From: Pedobacter cryotolerans
GTDB taxonomy: Bacteria; Bacteroidota; Bacteroidia; Sphingobacteriales; Sphingobacteriaceae
Length of the DNA stretch: 64,000 nt
Assembly: GCF_005116475.1 (NCBI RefSeq)
Contig: NZ_SWBO01000014.1
Span: 1-64,000, forward strand
Direction: 5' to 3'
Positions within the stretch are counted from its first letter, which is position 1. Every line of letters starts with the position of its first letter. The notes under the pieces were generated by a model. It was not told where the DNA came from, did no database searches, and was given only the letters and a program-made list of their open reading frames with translations. Position numbers and translations under genes: made by a program. Of this stretch, positions 8,290 through 16,819 are shown piece after piece.

Positions 8290-9996
8290 TTAAAATTTAG
8301 CTATAATTCGTTGAGATGCTTCTTCACTAAAATCTATACCCGAATAATCTGGATTAAAACCGCCGATATAAGGAACCGCCATGATAAATAAATGCGGGTT
8401 TGCCTCCCCTCTTTCATCAACAATTTGAAAATGATCATTGATGGTTATGCCAGGAACATCCAATGTAAAACTTTGATCTTCCGACTGCTTAACCTTTTCA
8501 TTGTCAACAAACTCGGCAGCACCAATCTCTTGATCTTTAAAATTCAATTTAGCTGAACTAATTGCTCCAGCTTCTTTTAAACCATCAAAAACAAATTTAT
8601 CAAAATCTAAATGTGGTTGCCCTACACAATCTACAAAAGTTTGGTATGCCTGTGCTACAGCAACATCATTTTCATCCGTATAATGATAGATGATACCACC
8701 CTTATCTGCAATTTCTACCTCACTGTCGTTACCTACCGAAACAATATCTAAAACTCCAGCATCATGCAAAGCGATTAATTCTTCGCAAGAACTTTGTGGC
8801 ACAAATGCAATCACAATTGATATTAAAGGCATCAATTTTTTCTGCAGTCTTAACATATCTTCGGCAGAAAAATATTTTGCAGGATAATTCATAGAAAAAC
8901 TAAGTATAGCCAACATTTCTTTCCAATAAATTGATTCCTTTCTTTTAATAGACTTTTCAGCCTGAACATACTCGGCTTTTAGTAACTGAAATGGAGGTAG
9001 TTTTTCCCTTAACTCCATCATTGCATCTACGAATGTTTCAACATCCATATCTTTAATCTGTTCATAAAATGAAGGATCTTTTTCTTTAAAAATCTCCTTA
9101 AAATCTTTCTCAAAAACAAAATCTAAAGAAACAAAACCTTCATTTTCTTCCCTATGCTGTTTAAAATCTTCTATGCTAAGTAACGAATCATTTCTTAGTC
9201 TCGAATCTTCTAAATGAAACCTAACGGCAGGCAATAATCCATTTCTAGAATGCATCAATAAGCTAAAATTCTCACTACCTGCTGCCAATTGATAAGTTAA
9301 TTTACCATCTTCATTTTTGGCAAAACTTCCATTGTGGCGAGCTAGTGTTCTAATGGCATCAATAGCTGTTAGCGACGAACCTTTTAATGCGATTGGATGA
9401 TTAAGTTTTAAAGCTAGTTTTGCAGGAGGATAAGGAGAATCGAAATAACCTTGAACTAAACCTTCGTATTTTTTAGGCCAATTGTGTCCGGTTGCAATCA
9501 CTACTTTATCAAACTTAAAAATGTTTTGATCAGCTAAAATCCAAACTTCATTTAATTCTGGCTTATAAATTACATCATCTACATTGCAATTTGTTTTTAC
9601 TTCAACATCGATATTTTTCTCAACCGCTTGCTGAAGTAATATTTCGAACTGCGCTTGTAAATAAGCTCCAAAGAAAAGCCTTGGAAGCACTTTGTATTCG
9701 TTAAAATTATTTGATTTGATTTGGTATCGATCTAATAACTCTTGCGGAGCTTGATCAACCCATTCTTCGATTGAATTAACAAAATTTGGCACTTCATTAT
9801 CAGAAACATTTGTGATATGTTCATCGCTAGCACCTTCGGTACTATAAGGCATGCCTGCTCCTAATTGATTTTTTCGTTCAAAAATAGTAACCTCGAAGTT
9901 TGGTTGGTTTGCCTCTACAATTCTTTTAAACATAAATAAGCCGCTTGGGCCACCACCTAATATGGCTATACGAATTTTACTTTTGGAAGTATTCAT
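8290..9996 (-). CDS. FAD/NAD(P)-binding protein (NAD_binding_9-like)
   Basis: A 568-residue protein with a Rossmann FAD motif near the N-terminus (IAILGGGPSGLFMFKRIVEA) and an acidic FAD ribose contact at IFERKNQLGAGMPYS. A second nucleotide-binding segment follows around 160-215 (VVIATGHNWP, ALKGSSLTAIDAIRTL). The C-terminal end has IMAVPYIGGFNPDYSGIDFSEEAS, a typical flavoprotein closing strand. It matches the large uncharacterised FAD-NAD(P) family that includes YdhS-like proteins. It is the first gene of a pair with GH130. The substrate is unknown. Confidence 0.85.
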   Translation of the reverse strand: MNTSKSKIRIAILGGGPSGLFMFKRIVEANQPNFEVTIFERKNQLGAGMPYSTEGASDEHITNVSDNEVPNFVNSIEEWVDQAPQELLDRYQIKSNNFNEYKVLPRLFFGAYLQAQFEILLQQAVEKNIDVEVKTNCNVDDVIYKPELNEVWILADQNIFKFDKVVIATGHNWPKKYEGLVQGYFDSPYPPAKLALKLNHPIALKGSSLTAIDAIRTLARHNGSFAKNEDGKLTYQLAAGSENFSLLMHSRNGLLPAVRFHLEDSRLRNDSLLSIEDFKQHREENEGFVSLDFVFEKDFKEIFKEKDPSFYEQIKDMDVETFVDAMMELREKLPPFQLLKAEYVQAEKSIKRKESIYWKEMLAILSFSMNYPAKYFSAEDMLRLQKKLMPLISIVIAFVPQSSCEELIALHDAGVLDIVSVGNDSEVEIADKGGIIYHYTDENDVAVAQAYQTFVDCVGQPHLDFDKFVFDGLKEAGAISSAKLNFKDQEIGAAEFVDNEKVKQSEDQSFTLDVPGITINDHFQIVDERGEANPHLFIMAVPYIGGFNPDYSGIDFSEEASQRIIAKF

Positions 9997-10162
9997 TAAA
10001 AAAACGTTAATTGTTATTGATGTTGAACAATGATTTGATAATTATGTTTAGCTTATTAATGCATGTAATGATTAAAATACAACCTATAGGTTTAAACTGA
10101 GTTTTTAGCTAAACAAAATTATTGCGATTCAGTTTAACTATATGTCTACTTACCACATCATT

Positions 10163-10525
10163 ATGAAAAAGAGCATTTATATTTTAGATGACACCGAGGA
10201 TATCAGGAACATCATATCAGAAATATTAACTGAGAAAAATTTTGAGGTTAAAGGTTTCTCGAATGTAAAAGAATTTAGAAAAGGTATAATGTACGCACAG
10301 CCAGATCTTTTTATTTTGGATGTGATGTTACCGGATGGAAATGGAATTGATCTTTGTGATGAGTTGAAGGACAATAGAAATACGAGACATATTCCCGTAT
10401 TAATGATGTCGGCCAATAATGCTTACAGTGCGGCAAAAAAAATGTGCGAAACCGAAGATTTTATCAATAAACCGTTTGATATTGATGATTTTATAGAAAA
10501 AGTAGAAGATCAGTTAGATAAATAG
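10163..10525 (+). CDS. Single-domain response regulator
   Basis: A 120-residue receiver domain starting MKKSIYILDDTED; an in-frame ATG at 10142 would add seven residues. The phosphoacceptor lies in LFILDVMLPDGNGID, switch residues are in LMMSAN, and the lysine is in INKPFD. No output domain is present. It is divergent from the FAD/GH130 pair and converges with exonuclease III after 2 bp. No kinase partner is in sight. Confidence 0.88.
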   Translation: MKKSIYILDDTEDIRNIISEILTEKNFEVKGFSNVKEFRKGIMYAQPDLFILDVMLPDGNGIDLCDELKDNRNTRHIPVLMMSANNAYSAAKKMCETEDFINKPFDIDDFIEKVEDQLDK

Positions 10526-10527
10526 CT

Positions 10528-11301
10528 TTAAGTTTTTATTTCAATCCAAACTGGGCAATGATCACTGGTTTTCTCCCAACCTCTTACATGTTTATCAACT
10601 GCTGCATTAATTAGTTTTGGTTTTAAATCTGGACTAAGCAAAAAATGATCTATCCTTAATCCGGCATCTCTGCCGTAAGCATTTCTAAAATAATCATAAA
10701 AAGTATAAATTTTCTCGGTAGGATATAATAATCTAATGGCATCTATCCAACCTTGGCTTAATAATTTTTGAAATGCAGCTCTAGTTTCAGGTCTAAAAAG
10801 TGCATCATTAACCCAACGCTCAGGCTTGTAAACATCTAATTCTGTTGGCATCACATTGTAATCGCCAATTAATATGGTAGGTAATTTATAAGTTAGTAGT
10901 TGAGCGGCATGTGCAGTTAACCTTTCAAACCATTGCAATTTATAATCAAATTTTACACCTGGTGAAGGATTTCCATTTGGTAAATACAAACAGCCAATAA
11001 CTATACCATCAATCAAAGCTTCAATGTATCTACTTTGTAAGTCATCATCATCTCCTGCTAAGCCTCTCCTCAGCTCTTTTATTTCCTTATTTTTAGCTAA
11101 GATAGCAACCCCGTTCCAGCTTTTTTGACCATGCCAAATTGCATTGTAACCAGCTTCATTTATGGCTTGTATAGGAAACTTTTCATCTGGTGCTTTAAGC
11201 TCTTGCAAACAAACCACATCCGGACTAGTTTCACTTAACCATTTTAAAAGTACTGGCAATCTGCCATTAATGCCGTTTACGTTGTAGGTTGCTATCTTCA
11301 T
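10528..11301 (-). CDS. xth: Exodeoxyribonuclease III
   Basis: A 257-residue endonuclease/exonuclease/phosphatase fold protein, the usual length for the family. It begins MKIATYNVNGINGRLPVLLKWL, with the metal-binding Glu in VVCLQELKAPD, the GDYNVMPTELDVY motif, and the closing SDHCPVWIEI with the catalytic Asp-His. It is an AP endonuclease and 3'-5' exonuclease for base excision repair in the cytoplasm. It lies just downstream of a small acidic protein gene (5 bp gap). Confidence 0.93.
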   Translation of the reverse strand: MKIATYNVNGINGRLPVLLKWLSETSPDVVCLQELKAPDEKFPIQAINEAGYNAIWHGQKSWNGVAILAKNKEIKELRRGLAGDDDDLQSRYIEALIDGIVIGCLYLPNGNPSPGVKFDYKLQWFERLTAHAAQLLTYKLPTILIGDYNVMPTELDVYKPERWVNDALFRPETRAAFQKLLSQGWIDAIRLLYPTEKIYTFYDYFRNAYGRDAGLRIDHFLLSPDLKPKLINAAVDKHVRGWEKTSDHCPVWIEIKT

Positions 11302-11306
11302 ACTTA

Positions 11307-11555
11307 TTAATCGTCGTGCTGTGGTTTAGCAAAATCTCCTAAAAAACCTTTACCATCAGTATCTGTTGCAGATTCATCTTCACTATCTTCTTTTTCTTCT
11401 GGCGGAAGATTGCCAGATGCATTTCCAGCAATGTCATTTTGAGAATAATCTGTTTCTTCTTTCTCTAGTTTTGCTTTGTCATCTGAACTTAATTCAACGT
11501 TATTTCTTTTTTGATTTTCGTTAGTGCCATTTGGCTCATTTTGCGTAGGTAACAT
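11307..11555 (-). CDS. Small acidic hypothetical protein
   Basis: An 82-residue, strongly acidic protein that is probably disordered (KAKLEKEETDYSQND, PPEEKEDSEDESATDTD). No cysteine, hydrophobic segment or known domain is present. It sits 5 bp upstream of xth and is probably co-transcribed with it. Function unknown. Confidence 0.6.
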   Translation of the reverse strand: MLPTQNEPNGTNENQKRNNVELSSDDKAKLEKEETDYSQNDIAGNASGNLPPEEKEDSEDESATDTDGKGFLGDFAKPQHDD

Positions 11556-11787
11556 AGGTTTAATGTTTAAATTTATACTAAATATTAAACATTGTTACTC
11601 GGCTATTGTTTGGATAATTGCAATGCTTAACAAAGCAATTCTATTTTAACTATCAATTAAAGCAAATTATAGTGTATCTTCACCGCAGAAAATCAAGCCA
11701 AACCTTCCTTCCTTTTCTTAATTCCTTTTAGGGCACGTTTGCCCTACAGGATGACAAATCCTTTTAGGTTAATTAAAAACAGCATAC

Positions 11788-12111
11788 ATGAGCACAAAAG
11801 AAATTCAATATCAAATCGGACTTTTCCTTTTTCAATTAAATAATACATCTGACGAAAGCGGCTTTAAAACCGATGAAAAGTGGGAAATAAAACTTACCAA
11901 TGAGATTGATATGAAAAAAATAGTGAAGGATTATAAGCCCGCTATTGCTACTCAAATTCCTAAAAATATTATTGTTGAGGTTTATCAAGCCATTAGAGCA
12001 AAGCTAAATCAAGGCGAAGATTTAGAAGTATCTTTACTGGATAAAAAATCGATTGATAAATTAGAACTAAATTATGTGGTAGCGTTTAATACCAACAGAC
12101 CAATTAGATAA
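11788..12111 (+). CDS. Hypothetical protein
   Basis: A 107-residue soluble protein of mixed alpha/beta character (KEIQYQIGLFLFQLNN, then KKIVKDYKPAIATQIPKNIIVEVYQAI). It has no signal peptide and no recognisable motif. It has its own strong terminator and converges with a DUF2383 gene. Start chosen at the first ATG. Confidence 0.65.
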   Translation: MSTKEIQYQIGLFLFQLNNTSDESGFKTDEKWEIKLTNEIDMKKIVKDYKPAIATQIPKNIIVEVYQAIRAKLNQGEDLEVSLLDKKSIDKLELNYVVAFNTNRPIR

Positions 12112-12129
12112 ATATCTGATATGTATTTG

Positions 12130-12162
12130 TAGGTCAGTGGATGATTTCACTGACCTATTTTT
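12130..12162 (+). terminator. Strong intrinsic terminator
   Basis: A perfect 10-bp stem (TAGGTCAGTG 12130-12139, CACTGACCTA 12148-12157) followed by a T-run. It lies 18 bp after the 107-residue gene and between convergent genes. Confidence 0.8.
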
Positions 12163-12169
12163 ATGCTTT

Positions 12170-12628
12170 TTAATTGGTAAATTGTTGATGTAATTCTTCT
12201 ACTTCTTTTAATGTATTCAATACTCCCGCTCTTTGCCTAAGTAAAATAGAAAAATAATCTTCTACCTCTTCACTTTCAGCCAAATAATAATCATATTTAA
12301 CTAGCGCAGCTTGCTCACTTATTTTTACAGCAGCTAAAATTGCTGCATCGTCTCTTGCCTTTAAAGCATCTTTAATTTCTAACCAAGTGCGATGCAATAT
12401 TCCAATTAAACCACCTTTTTCATTTTCAGCAATTTCTCCAAGTCTCAAAATTTGAAACTTTAATTCATCTTCATAAATATTACGTTCGGTAATTTTTTGC
12501 ATAAAAAGATCTTTTAAAAATTGATCATTTGTTGCCTCTGCTGCTACTTTAAATCCTTCTTTGCCATCATTTACAATTTGAACTAAATCTTTAAGGTCTG
12601 TAATTATTTGTGCGTTGCTTTTCATCAT
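12170..12628 (-). CDS. PA2169-type four-helix-bundle protein (DUF2383)
   Basis: A 152-residue, all-helical ferritin-like protein. It opens with ITDLKDLVQIVNDGKEGFKVAAE, and acidic and His/Glu-bearing helices follow (KITERNIYEDELKFQI, KISEQAALVKYDYYLAE). The length and opening pattern match the DUF2383 family, which in Bacteroidota is linked to stress. Biochemical activity is not established. It is a single gene. Confidence 0.8.
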   Translation of the reverse strand: MMKSNAQIITDLKDLVQIVNDGKEGFKVAAEATNDQFLKDLFMQKITERNIYEDELKFQILRLGEIAENEKGGLIGILHRTWLEIKDALKARDDAAILAAVKISEQAALVKYDYYLAESEEVEDYFSILLRQRAGVLNTLKEVEELHQQFTN

Positions 12629-13128
12629 TTTATGTTTACTAAAACAACTTACCTTAGCACAAAAGGTTTAAAAAATTTTAAATAAGGGATATAAACAAAA
12701 TAAATTAATTGATTTAACGATAAGGAAATTGAAACACAAATAAGAAACAATTTATAGTTAAGTTAACATTAGATGAATTTAGAATTAAATCATCTGTTTG
12801 AGATAGAAATTTGTGGATAATCCACATATTGTGTAAAAGTTTTTAAACAGATTAAACCTTTAAAAACCTAAATTGTTATCAGATTAATAAAACGACAAAA
12901 AAGTCCTGTGAACGGGTAATCCGTGTAGGGCAGGCACACCATAAAGTTCAAATAAAAAGTCTCTTTTAAATTAAACAGGGACTTTTATGAACTTCCTTAA
13001 ACTTTGCACAATCGCCAATAATTCAGCTATTATCACCCTGTGTAAAACAAAATTTTGTTAAAAATTTATGGCAATAAAAAAGGGAAGAAAATATCCATTC
13101 CCTTCCCTTAACTTAAACCAATAAAAAC
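12629..13128. other. 500-bp intergenic stretch
   Basis: No open frame of note. It contains an imperfect hairpin (AAAAGTCTC and GGGACTTTT arms, about 12956-12988) and, at its right end, the terminator of the ferritin-like operon. The rest is AT-rich, without repeats I can match elsewhere in the window. Confidence 0.5.
13074..13109 (-). terminator. Terminator of ferritin-like operon
   Basis: AAGGGAAG (13080-13087) pairs with CTTCCCTT (13102-13109). On the minus strand it is followed by a T-rich tail, 20 bp past the stop at 13129. Confidence 0.7.
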
Positions 13129-13986
13129 TTATGCTAATTTTTTAGTTCTGATGAAAATGTTTGCGATTGTTTTAACAGTTGTACCATTTAAAATCTCATC
13201 GAAACACTCGGCAGCATGTGTTTGCGTAACTGCAGTTCCATTGATACCAGTAATTTCTACACCAGCTTGCATTGTACTTTGCTCACCAGCATAAACTGCA
13301 TTTACTTGCGCAATACCTGTATCATTTCCATTTGCTGCATAAGCAATCCATGGTTTTAATGGTATTCCAGCTGCAGCCGCCATTTGACGAACATGAGCAG
13401 CGTGACGAGCCTCAACTGAGTGAATTTGTAAAGCAGTTGTTAATACCGCATTCTGTTTTAATACGCCAGCTTGACCTTTGTAAGCTCTAACACCTGTATC
13501 TTCGAAAGCAATAGCTACTTTTAAGAACGTTGCGTAATTGCTAAATACATCTGCAAAAGCAGTACCGAACGTTGCCGCACCTGTAAAATCAAAATCTGCA
13601 TCTACATAAGCATCTGCACCTGTAATATTTAATGCACCTTTTAACAAATCAACGTGTGCACGTTCGTGACCACGGATGGTTTCAATCGCAGTTCTTGATG
13701 CTGCATTAGGGAAAACAATGGTAGAATTTGTTAAAGCGTGGTTATAATAATTGTATTCTAAATATTCTAATGCCAAAGCAAAGTTTAAAACTTCGGTAAC
13801 ACTAGTTGGGTTTGTTTGTCCGTATGCTTTTTGAAACATAGAACCTAAAGCCAATGGCAATGCAGCTAAAGAAACTTTTTTTCCTACATTGAAAAAATCT
13901 TTCATTGCTTTACGTCTTGGGCTTAATCTTTCATAGATCTCACCGTCAACTTTTTCTATTTCGTCTAATATATTTATGATATTCAT
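13129..13986 (-). CDS. Ferritin-like domain protein (Ferritin_2)
   Basis: A 285-residue protein with a charged N-terminal leader and a hydrophobic segment (SLAALPLALGSMFQKAYGQ) that looks like an export signal. A PF13668-type four-helix bundle follows: VLNFALALEYLEYNYYNHAL, GHERAHVDLL, FEDTGVRAYKGQ and HSVEARHAAHVRQM. The Glu and His residues repeat as in the plant desiccation protein PCC13-62 and its bacterial relatives. It is the second gene of a pair with the paralog 17 bp upstream. A protective role under oxidative stress or drying is inferred; metal content is unknown. Confidence 0.85.
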   Translation of the reverse strand: MNIINILDEIEKVDGEIYERLSPRRKAMKDFFNVGKKVSLAALPLALGSMFQKAYGQTNPTSVTEVLNFALALEYLEYNYYNHALTNSTIVFPNAASRTAIETIRGHERAHVDLLKGALNITGADAYVDADFDFTGAATFGTAFADVFSNYATFLKVAIAFEDTGVRAYKGQAGVLKQNAVLTTALQIHSVEARHAAHVRQMAAAAGIPLKPWIAYAANGNDTGIAQVNAVYAGEQSTMQAGVEITGINGTAVTQTHAAECFDEILNGTTVKTIANIFIRTKKLA

Positions 13987-14003
13987 GATTGTTGAATTAA
14001 AGA

Positions 14004-14723
14004 TTAAAGATTGATTACGTTGATTTGAGTTTTGATAAATGGTTTAGCCAATGCCAAAACTCTATCTGGTGTTAATGCTCCATCTAAACCACCAGCTACA
14101 TTTGCACCAAATGGAACTAATGTACTTAAATTAGCGAATGAACCTGGATTAATTTGGTCTCTAACCCATGCAGCGTGACGAGCTTCTACCGATACAATTT
14201 GTCCGGCAATTACTAAGTTAGCTGTATTTGTTATTCTAACACCAGCACCGTTGTAAGCTGCAACACCTAAATCTTCAAATGTTTGAGCTGCTGCTAAAAC
14301 TGCTGCGCCACTTGTAAAATCAATAGAAGAAAAATCAACCTCTAAACTACCAATAGCATTACCAGCTAATGCTTTTTTAAAGAATTCTCTGTGGGCAATT
14401 TCATGAAACTGCACATCCTGAAAATAGTTACGTTGTACAGTTGTAAAAGAAGATGGCAAAGCCGATGCTACTCTAATGTAAAATGCTGCTTCTAATTGCT
14501 CTAAAGCATAAGCATAGTTTAATACACCAACATCATCTTTAAAATCTAGCGTAGCGCCCATGTTAGGTATAGCTACACGGTCTTTTCTACAGCCGGCTGC
14601 TGTTAAAGCTACTACCGCTGCTCCAGCTCCTGCATAACGCAAAAAAGAACGACGCTGTAATTTAGCTTCCAAAATTGTACTTTCATTTAGTACATCTTGT
14701 TTTGGTTCGTTTAAATTTTCCAT
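14004..14723 (-). CDS. Ferritin-like domain lipoprotein with twin-arginine signal
   Basis: A 239-residue paralog of the next gene. The N-terminus has a twin-arginine motif (RRSFLRYAGAG) and a lipobox (LTAAGC), so it is probably exported folded and lipidated. The four-helix Ferritin_2 bundle shows VLNYAYALEQLEAAFYIRVA, FHEIAHREFFKK, FEDLGVAAYNGAG and VSVEARHAAWVRDQ. It is the first gene of the pair and faces a divergent ECF sigma gene across 212 bp. Confidence 0.87.
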   Translation of the reverse strand: MENLNEPKQDVLNESTILEAKLQRRSFLRYAGAGAAVVALTAAGCRKDRVAIPNMGATLDFKDDVGVLNYAYALEQLEAAFYIRVASALPSSFTTVQRNYFQDVQFHEIAHREFFKKALAGNAIGSLEVDFSSIDFTSGAAVLAAAQTFEDLGVAAYNGAGVRITNTANLVIAGQIVSVEARHAAWVRDQINPGSFANLSTLVPFGANVAGGLDGALTPDRVLALAKPFIKTQINVINL

Positions 14724-14819
14724 AAGAAATAAATTATTTTAAGTTTCGTAATAAGGTCTTATATGGGGCACATACGTGAGATCAAGCGCTTCGGTTTTCA
14801 ACAGCCTTATTTAATCTAA

Positions 14820-14883
14820 AATATCACACTCCTTTTCAGAATATCACTCAATAAATAATTAGTATTCTTTATAGGAATATCAC
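14820..14883. promoter_or_regulatory. Three direct AATATCAC repeats in divergent promoter region
   Basis: AATATCAC occurs at 14820-14827, 14840-14847 and 14876-14883, in direct orientation with offsets of 20 and 36 bp. They lie between the ferritin-like lipoprotein gene and the ECF sigma gene. They could be activator sites; no regulator is identified. Confidence 0.35.
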
Positions 14884-14935
14884 CAACAATTTTAATTTCC
14901 TTGTGTTATACCATCAATTATTAAATAACGGTATA

Positions 14936-15535
14936 ATGATGCTCGCCCTTAAATCTACTTTCCAAGCTATTGAAAAACAGCACCTCAAATTGGTTAAAAC
15001 ACCATCTGTTGAGGAAACTTTGGTTGCTGAATTAAAAGAAGGGAAAGCTATAGCCATTAAACAATTGTACCAAATGTATGCCCCGGCTTTAAACGGTATC
15101 ATTAAAAGGATTATTAAATACGACGAAATTGCAGAAGACGTTTTGCAAGATACATTTGTTAAAATATGGAAATCTATTGGCCAGTATGATGCAACTAAAG
15201 GCAGGCTTTTTACATGGATGGCTAACGTGGCCAAAAACATGGCAATAGATCAAGTAAGATGTAAAGCTCATTTAAATGCCAGTAAAACTGATGATATTGG
15301 TGAAGTATCTTTTGGATTGATAGAACATCAATCTTATGTAAACCCTAATATGGAAACCATCGGGATTAAGCAATTGCTTGGCCACTTAAAACAAGATCAG
15401 CAAGAAATTATTGAACTTATTTATTTTAAAGGATTTACTCACGTTCAAGTATCTGAAATTTTAAATATCCCTTTGGGTACCATTAAAACAAAGTTGAGAT
15501 TGGCCATTTTAAAGTTGAGAAAATATTTCAACTAA
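14936..15535 (+). CDS. ECF RNA polymerase sigma factor
   Basis: A 199-residue sigma-70 family protein from the ATG at 14936; a GTG at 14903 would add eleven residues and is less likely. Region 2 shows DEIAEDVLQDTFVKIWKSI and GRLFTWMANVAKNMAIDQVR. Region 4 shows QQEIIELIYFKGFTHVQVSEILN and PLGTIKTKLRLAI. No anti-sigma gene is adjacent. It is divergent from the ferritin-like pair, which may be a target. Confidence 0.9.
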   Translation: MMLALKSTFQAIEKQHLKLVKTPSVEETLVAELKEGKAIAIKQLYQMYAPALNGIIKRIIKYDEIAEDVLQDTFVKIWKSIGQYDATKGRLFTWMANVAKNMAIDQVRCKAHLNASKTDDIGEVSFGLIEHQSYVNPNMETIGIKQLLGHLKQDQQEIIELIYFKGFTHVQVSEILNIPLGTIKTKLRLAILKLRKYFN

Positions 15536-15905
15536 GCTAATCTACCTCACCTATTTACTATCATTTCCATTTTATTGTTTATTGTTCAATGTTTTGTACA
15601 ATTGGTCTTCAGCTGTATTTTTTTAGGCAATTAAGGTTTCGCCAATTTTCATCCGCGTTTGCGTAATTTACTTAATGTTAAAGGTATAAGTACCCAATTT
15701 TTAATGCTTAATATTCAAGCTAATAAATGGCATGATGTTCAAAACTTATCAGAATATCGCTACAAGGCATATAATGCTTTTAATAATTCGTTAAGCAACA
15801 TTTTCGATAGAATGGAGATCAAAATTCGTTGCCATGATGGTATAATGTTTGAACAAATTTTATTGTTATCGAATTAATCTCTGAAAAAATTTAAATCAAC
15901 CTATT
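15536..15905. other. 370-bp intergenic stretch between sigma genes
   Basis: A 72-codon open frame with a TTG start exists at 15659-15877, but it has no family resemblance and no promoter support. I do not call it a gene. No hairpin terminator is evident. Confidence 0.4.
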
Positions 15906-16436
15906 ATGACTATAGAAAGCTTAAACTTCGATTCAATGATCATTCCTTACCGTGCTAAGCTTAAAGCTTATGCCATGGGCTTTACTAACGATGAAGAAAA
16001 TGCAAATGATTTAATGCAAGATACTTTGCTTAAAGCCTTTACTTATTTTGCTAAATTTAAACCCGAAACCAACTTTAGGGCTTGGTTATTTACCATTATG
16101 CGCAATACTTTTATTAATGATTACCGCCGTAATGCCCGTACTCAAAAAGTAATGTCTACTACTGAAGAAATTTCTTCAAGTCAATTACTGCACAGCGCAT
16201 CAAAAAACCAAGGGGAGCAAAAATTTATCAATGCTGATATTGAAAAAGCATTAACCTCTTTACCAGCTAACTTGTATGATCCATTTATGCGCTATTTTGA
16301 AGGTTATAAATATCATGAAATTGCCGAAGAGTTTGATATGCCCATCGGCACTGTTAAAACCAGGATACATTATGCTCGTATGCATTTAAAAAAATACCTT
16401 AAGGTTTATGAAGAACTTAAATGTAAAATTAATTAG
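15906..16436 (+). CDS. ECF RNA polymerase sigma factor
   Basis: A 176-residue ECF sigma factor. Region 2: NANDLMQDTLLKAFTYFAKF and FRAWLFTIMRNTFINDYRR. Region 4: YDPFMRYFEGYKYHEIAEEFD followed by MPIGTVKTRIHYARMHLKKYL. It resembles a conserved sphingobacterial sigma factor encoded without an anti-sigma partner. A strong terminator follows. Confidence 0.92.
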   Translation: MTIESLNFDSMIIPYRAKLKAYAMGFTNDEENANDLMQDTLLKAFTYFAKFKPETNFRAWLFTIMRNTFINDYRRNARTQKVMSTTEEISSSQLLHSASKNQGEQKFINADIEKALTSLPANLYDPFMRYFEGYKYHEIAEEFDMPIGTVKTRIHYARMHLKKYLKVYEELKCKIN

Positions 16437-16460
16437 TTATTAAGATATATCTACCTATGC

Positions 16461-16489
16461 GAGCCTCAACAATTGTTGGGGCTTTTTTG
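16461..16489 (+). terminator. Intrinsic terminator after ECF sigma gene
   Basis: GCCTCAAC (16463-16470) pairs with GTTGGGGC (16475-16482), with one G-T pair, followed by six T. It lies 25 bp past the stop. Confidence 0.8.
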
Positions 16490-16596
16490 AAAAAAAATTT
16501 TAAAATTTATTGAGCTATTAATCAAATAATTACAAATATTACAATAGGTTTTTAACATATTTATTTGATTTTATTTTTTTTAAATAGAGTTATCAT

Positions 16597-16667
16597 TATA
16601 TTTGCTCTTGAGAGCGTTAATTTAAACGGGGATACGGTGTTAAAACTGTGTCTCCGTTTTCTTTTTT
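16597..16667 (+). ncRNA. Candidate small RNA unit (promoter box plus terminator)
   Basis: A perfect Bacteroidota -7 box, TATATTTG, lies at 16597-16604. About 20 bp later a long imperfect stem forms between AACGGGGATAC (16625-16635) and GTGTCTCCGTT (from about 16648), followed by TTTCTTTTTT. The preceding gene already has its own terminator, and the next gene begins 150 bp later behind its own operator. A short transcript of about 55 nt would fit. No known RNA family is recognised, so this rests on layout only. Confidence 0.35.
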
Positions 16668-16783
16668 AGCGCTGTTTTTAAAAAATATTTTCATAAGCTT
16701 TACTTCCCTATTGAAGCACTAAAATCAGCCCTCTTAATTCCTTAAAGTAACAAAACTGATAAATTTTATAATTCCTACATCCA

Positions 16784-16819
16784 TTTTGTCTAAATTTTCG
16801 TTAATTTACTTAGACAAAA
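16784..16819. promoter_or_regulatory. Operator dyad in front of the carotenoid operon
   Basis: TTTTGTCTAA (16784-16793) and TTAGACAAAA (16810-16819) form a perfect 10-bp inverted repeat with a 16-bp centre, ending at the base before the regulator's ATG. The position implies repression of the whole operon, probably by the MerR-type protein it encodes. Confidence 0.6.

Noticed and set aside
15659..15877. 72-codon frame between the two sigma genes
   Set aside because: TTG start, no family resemblance, no promoter or terminator of its own.
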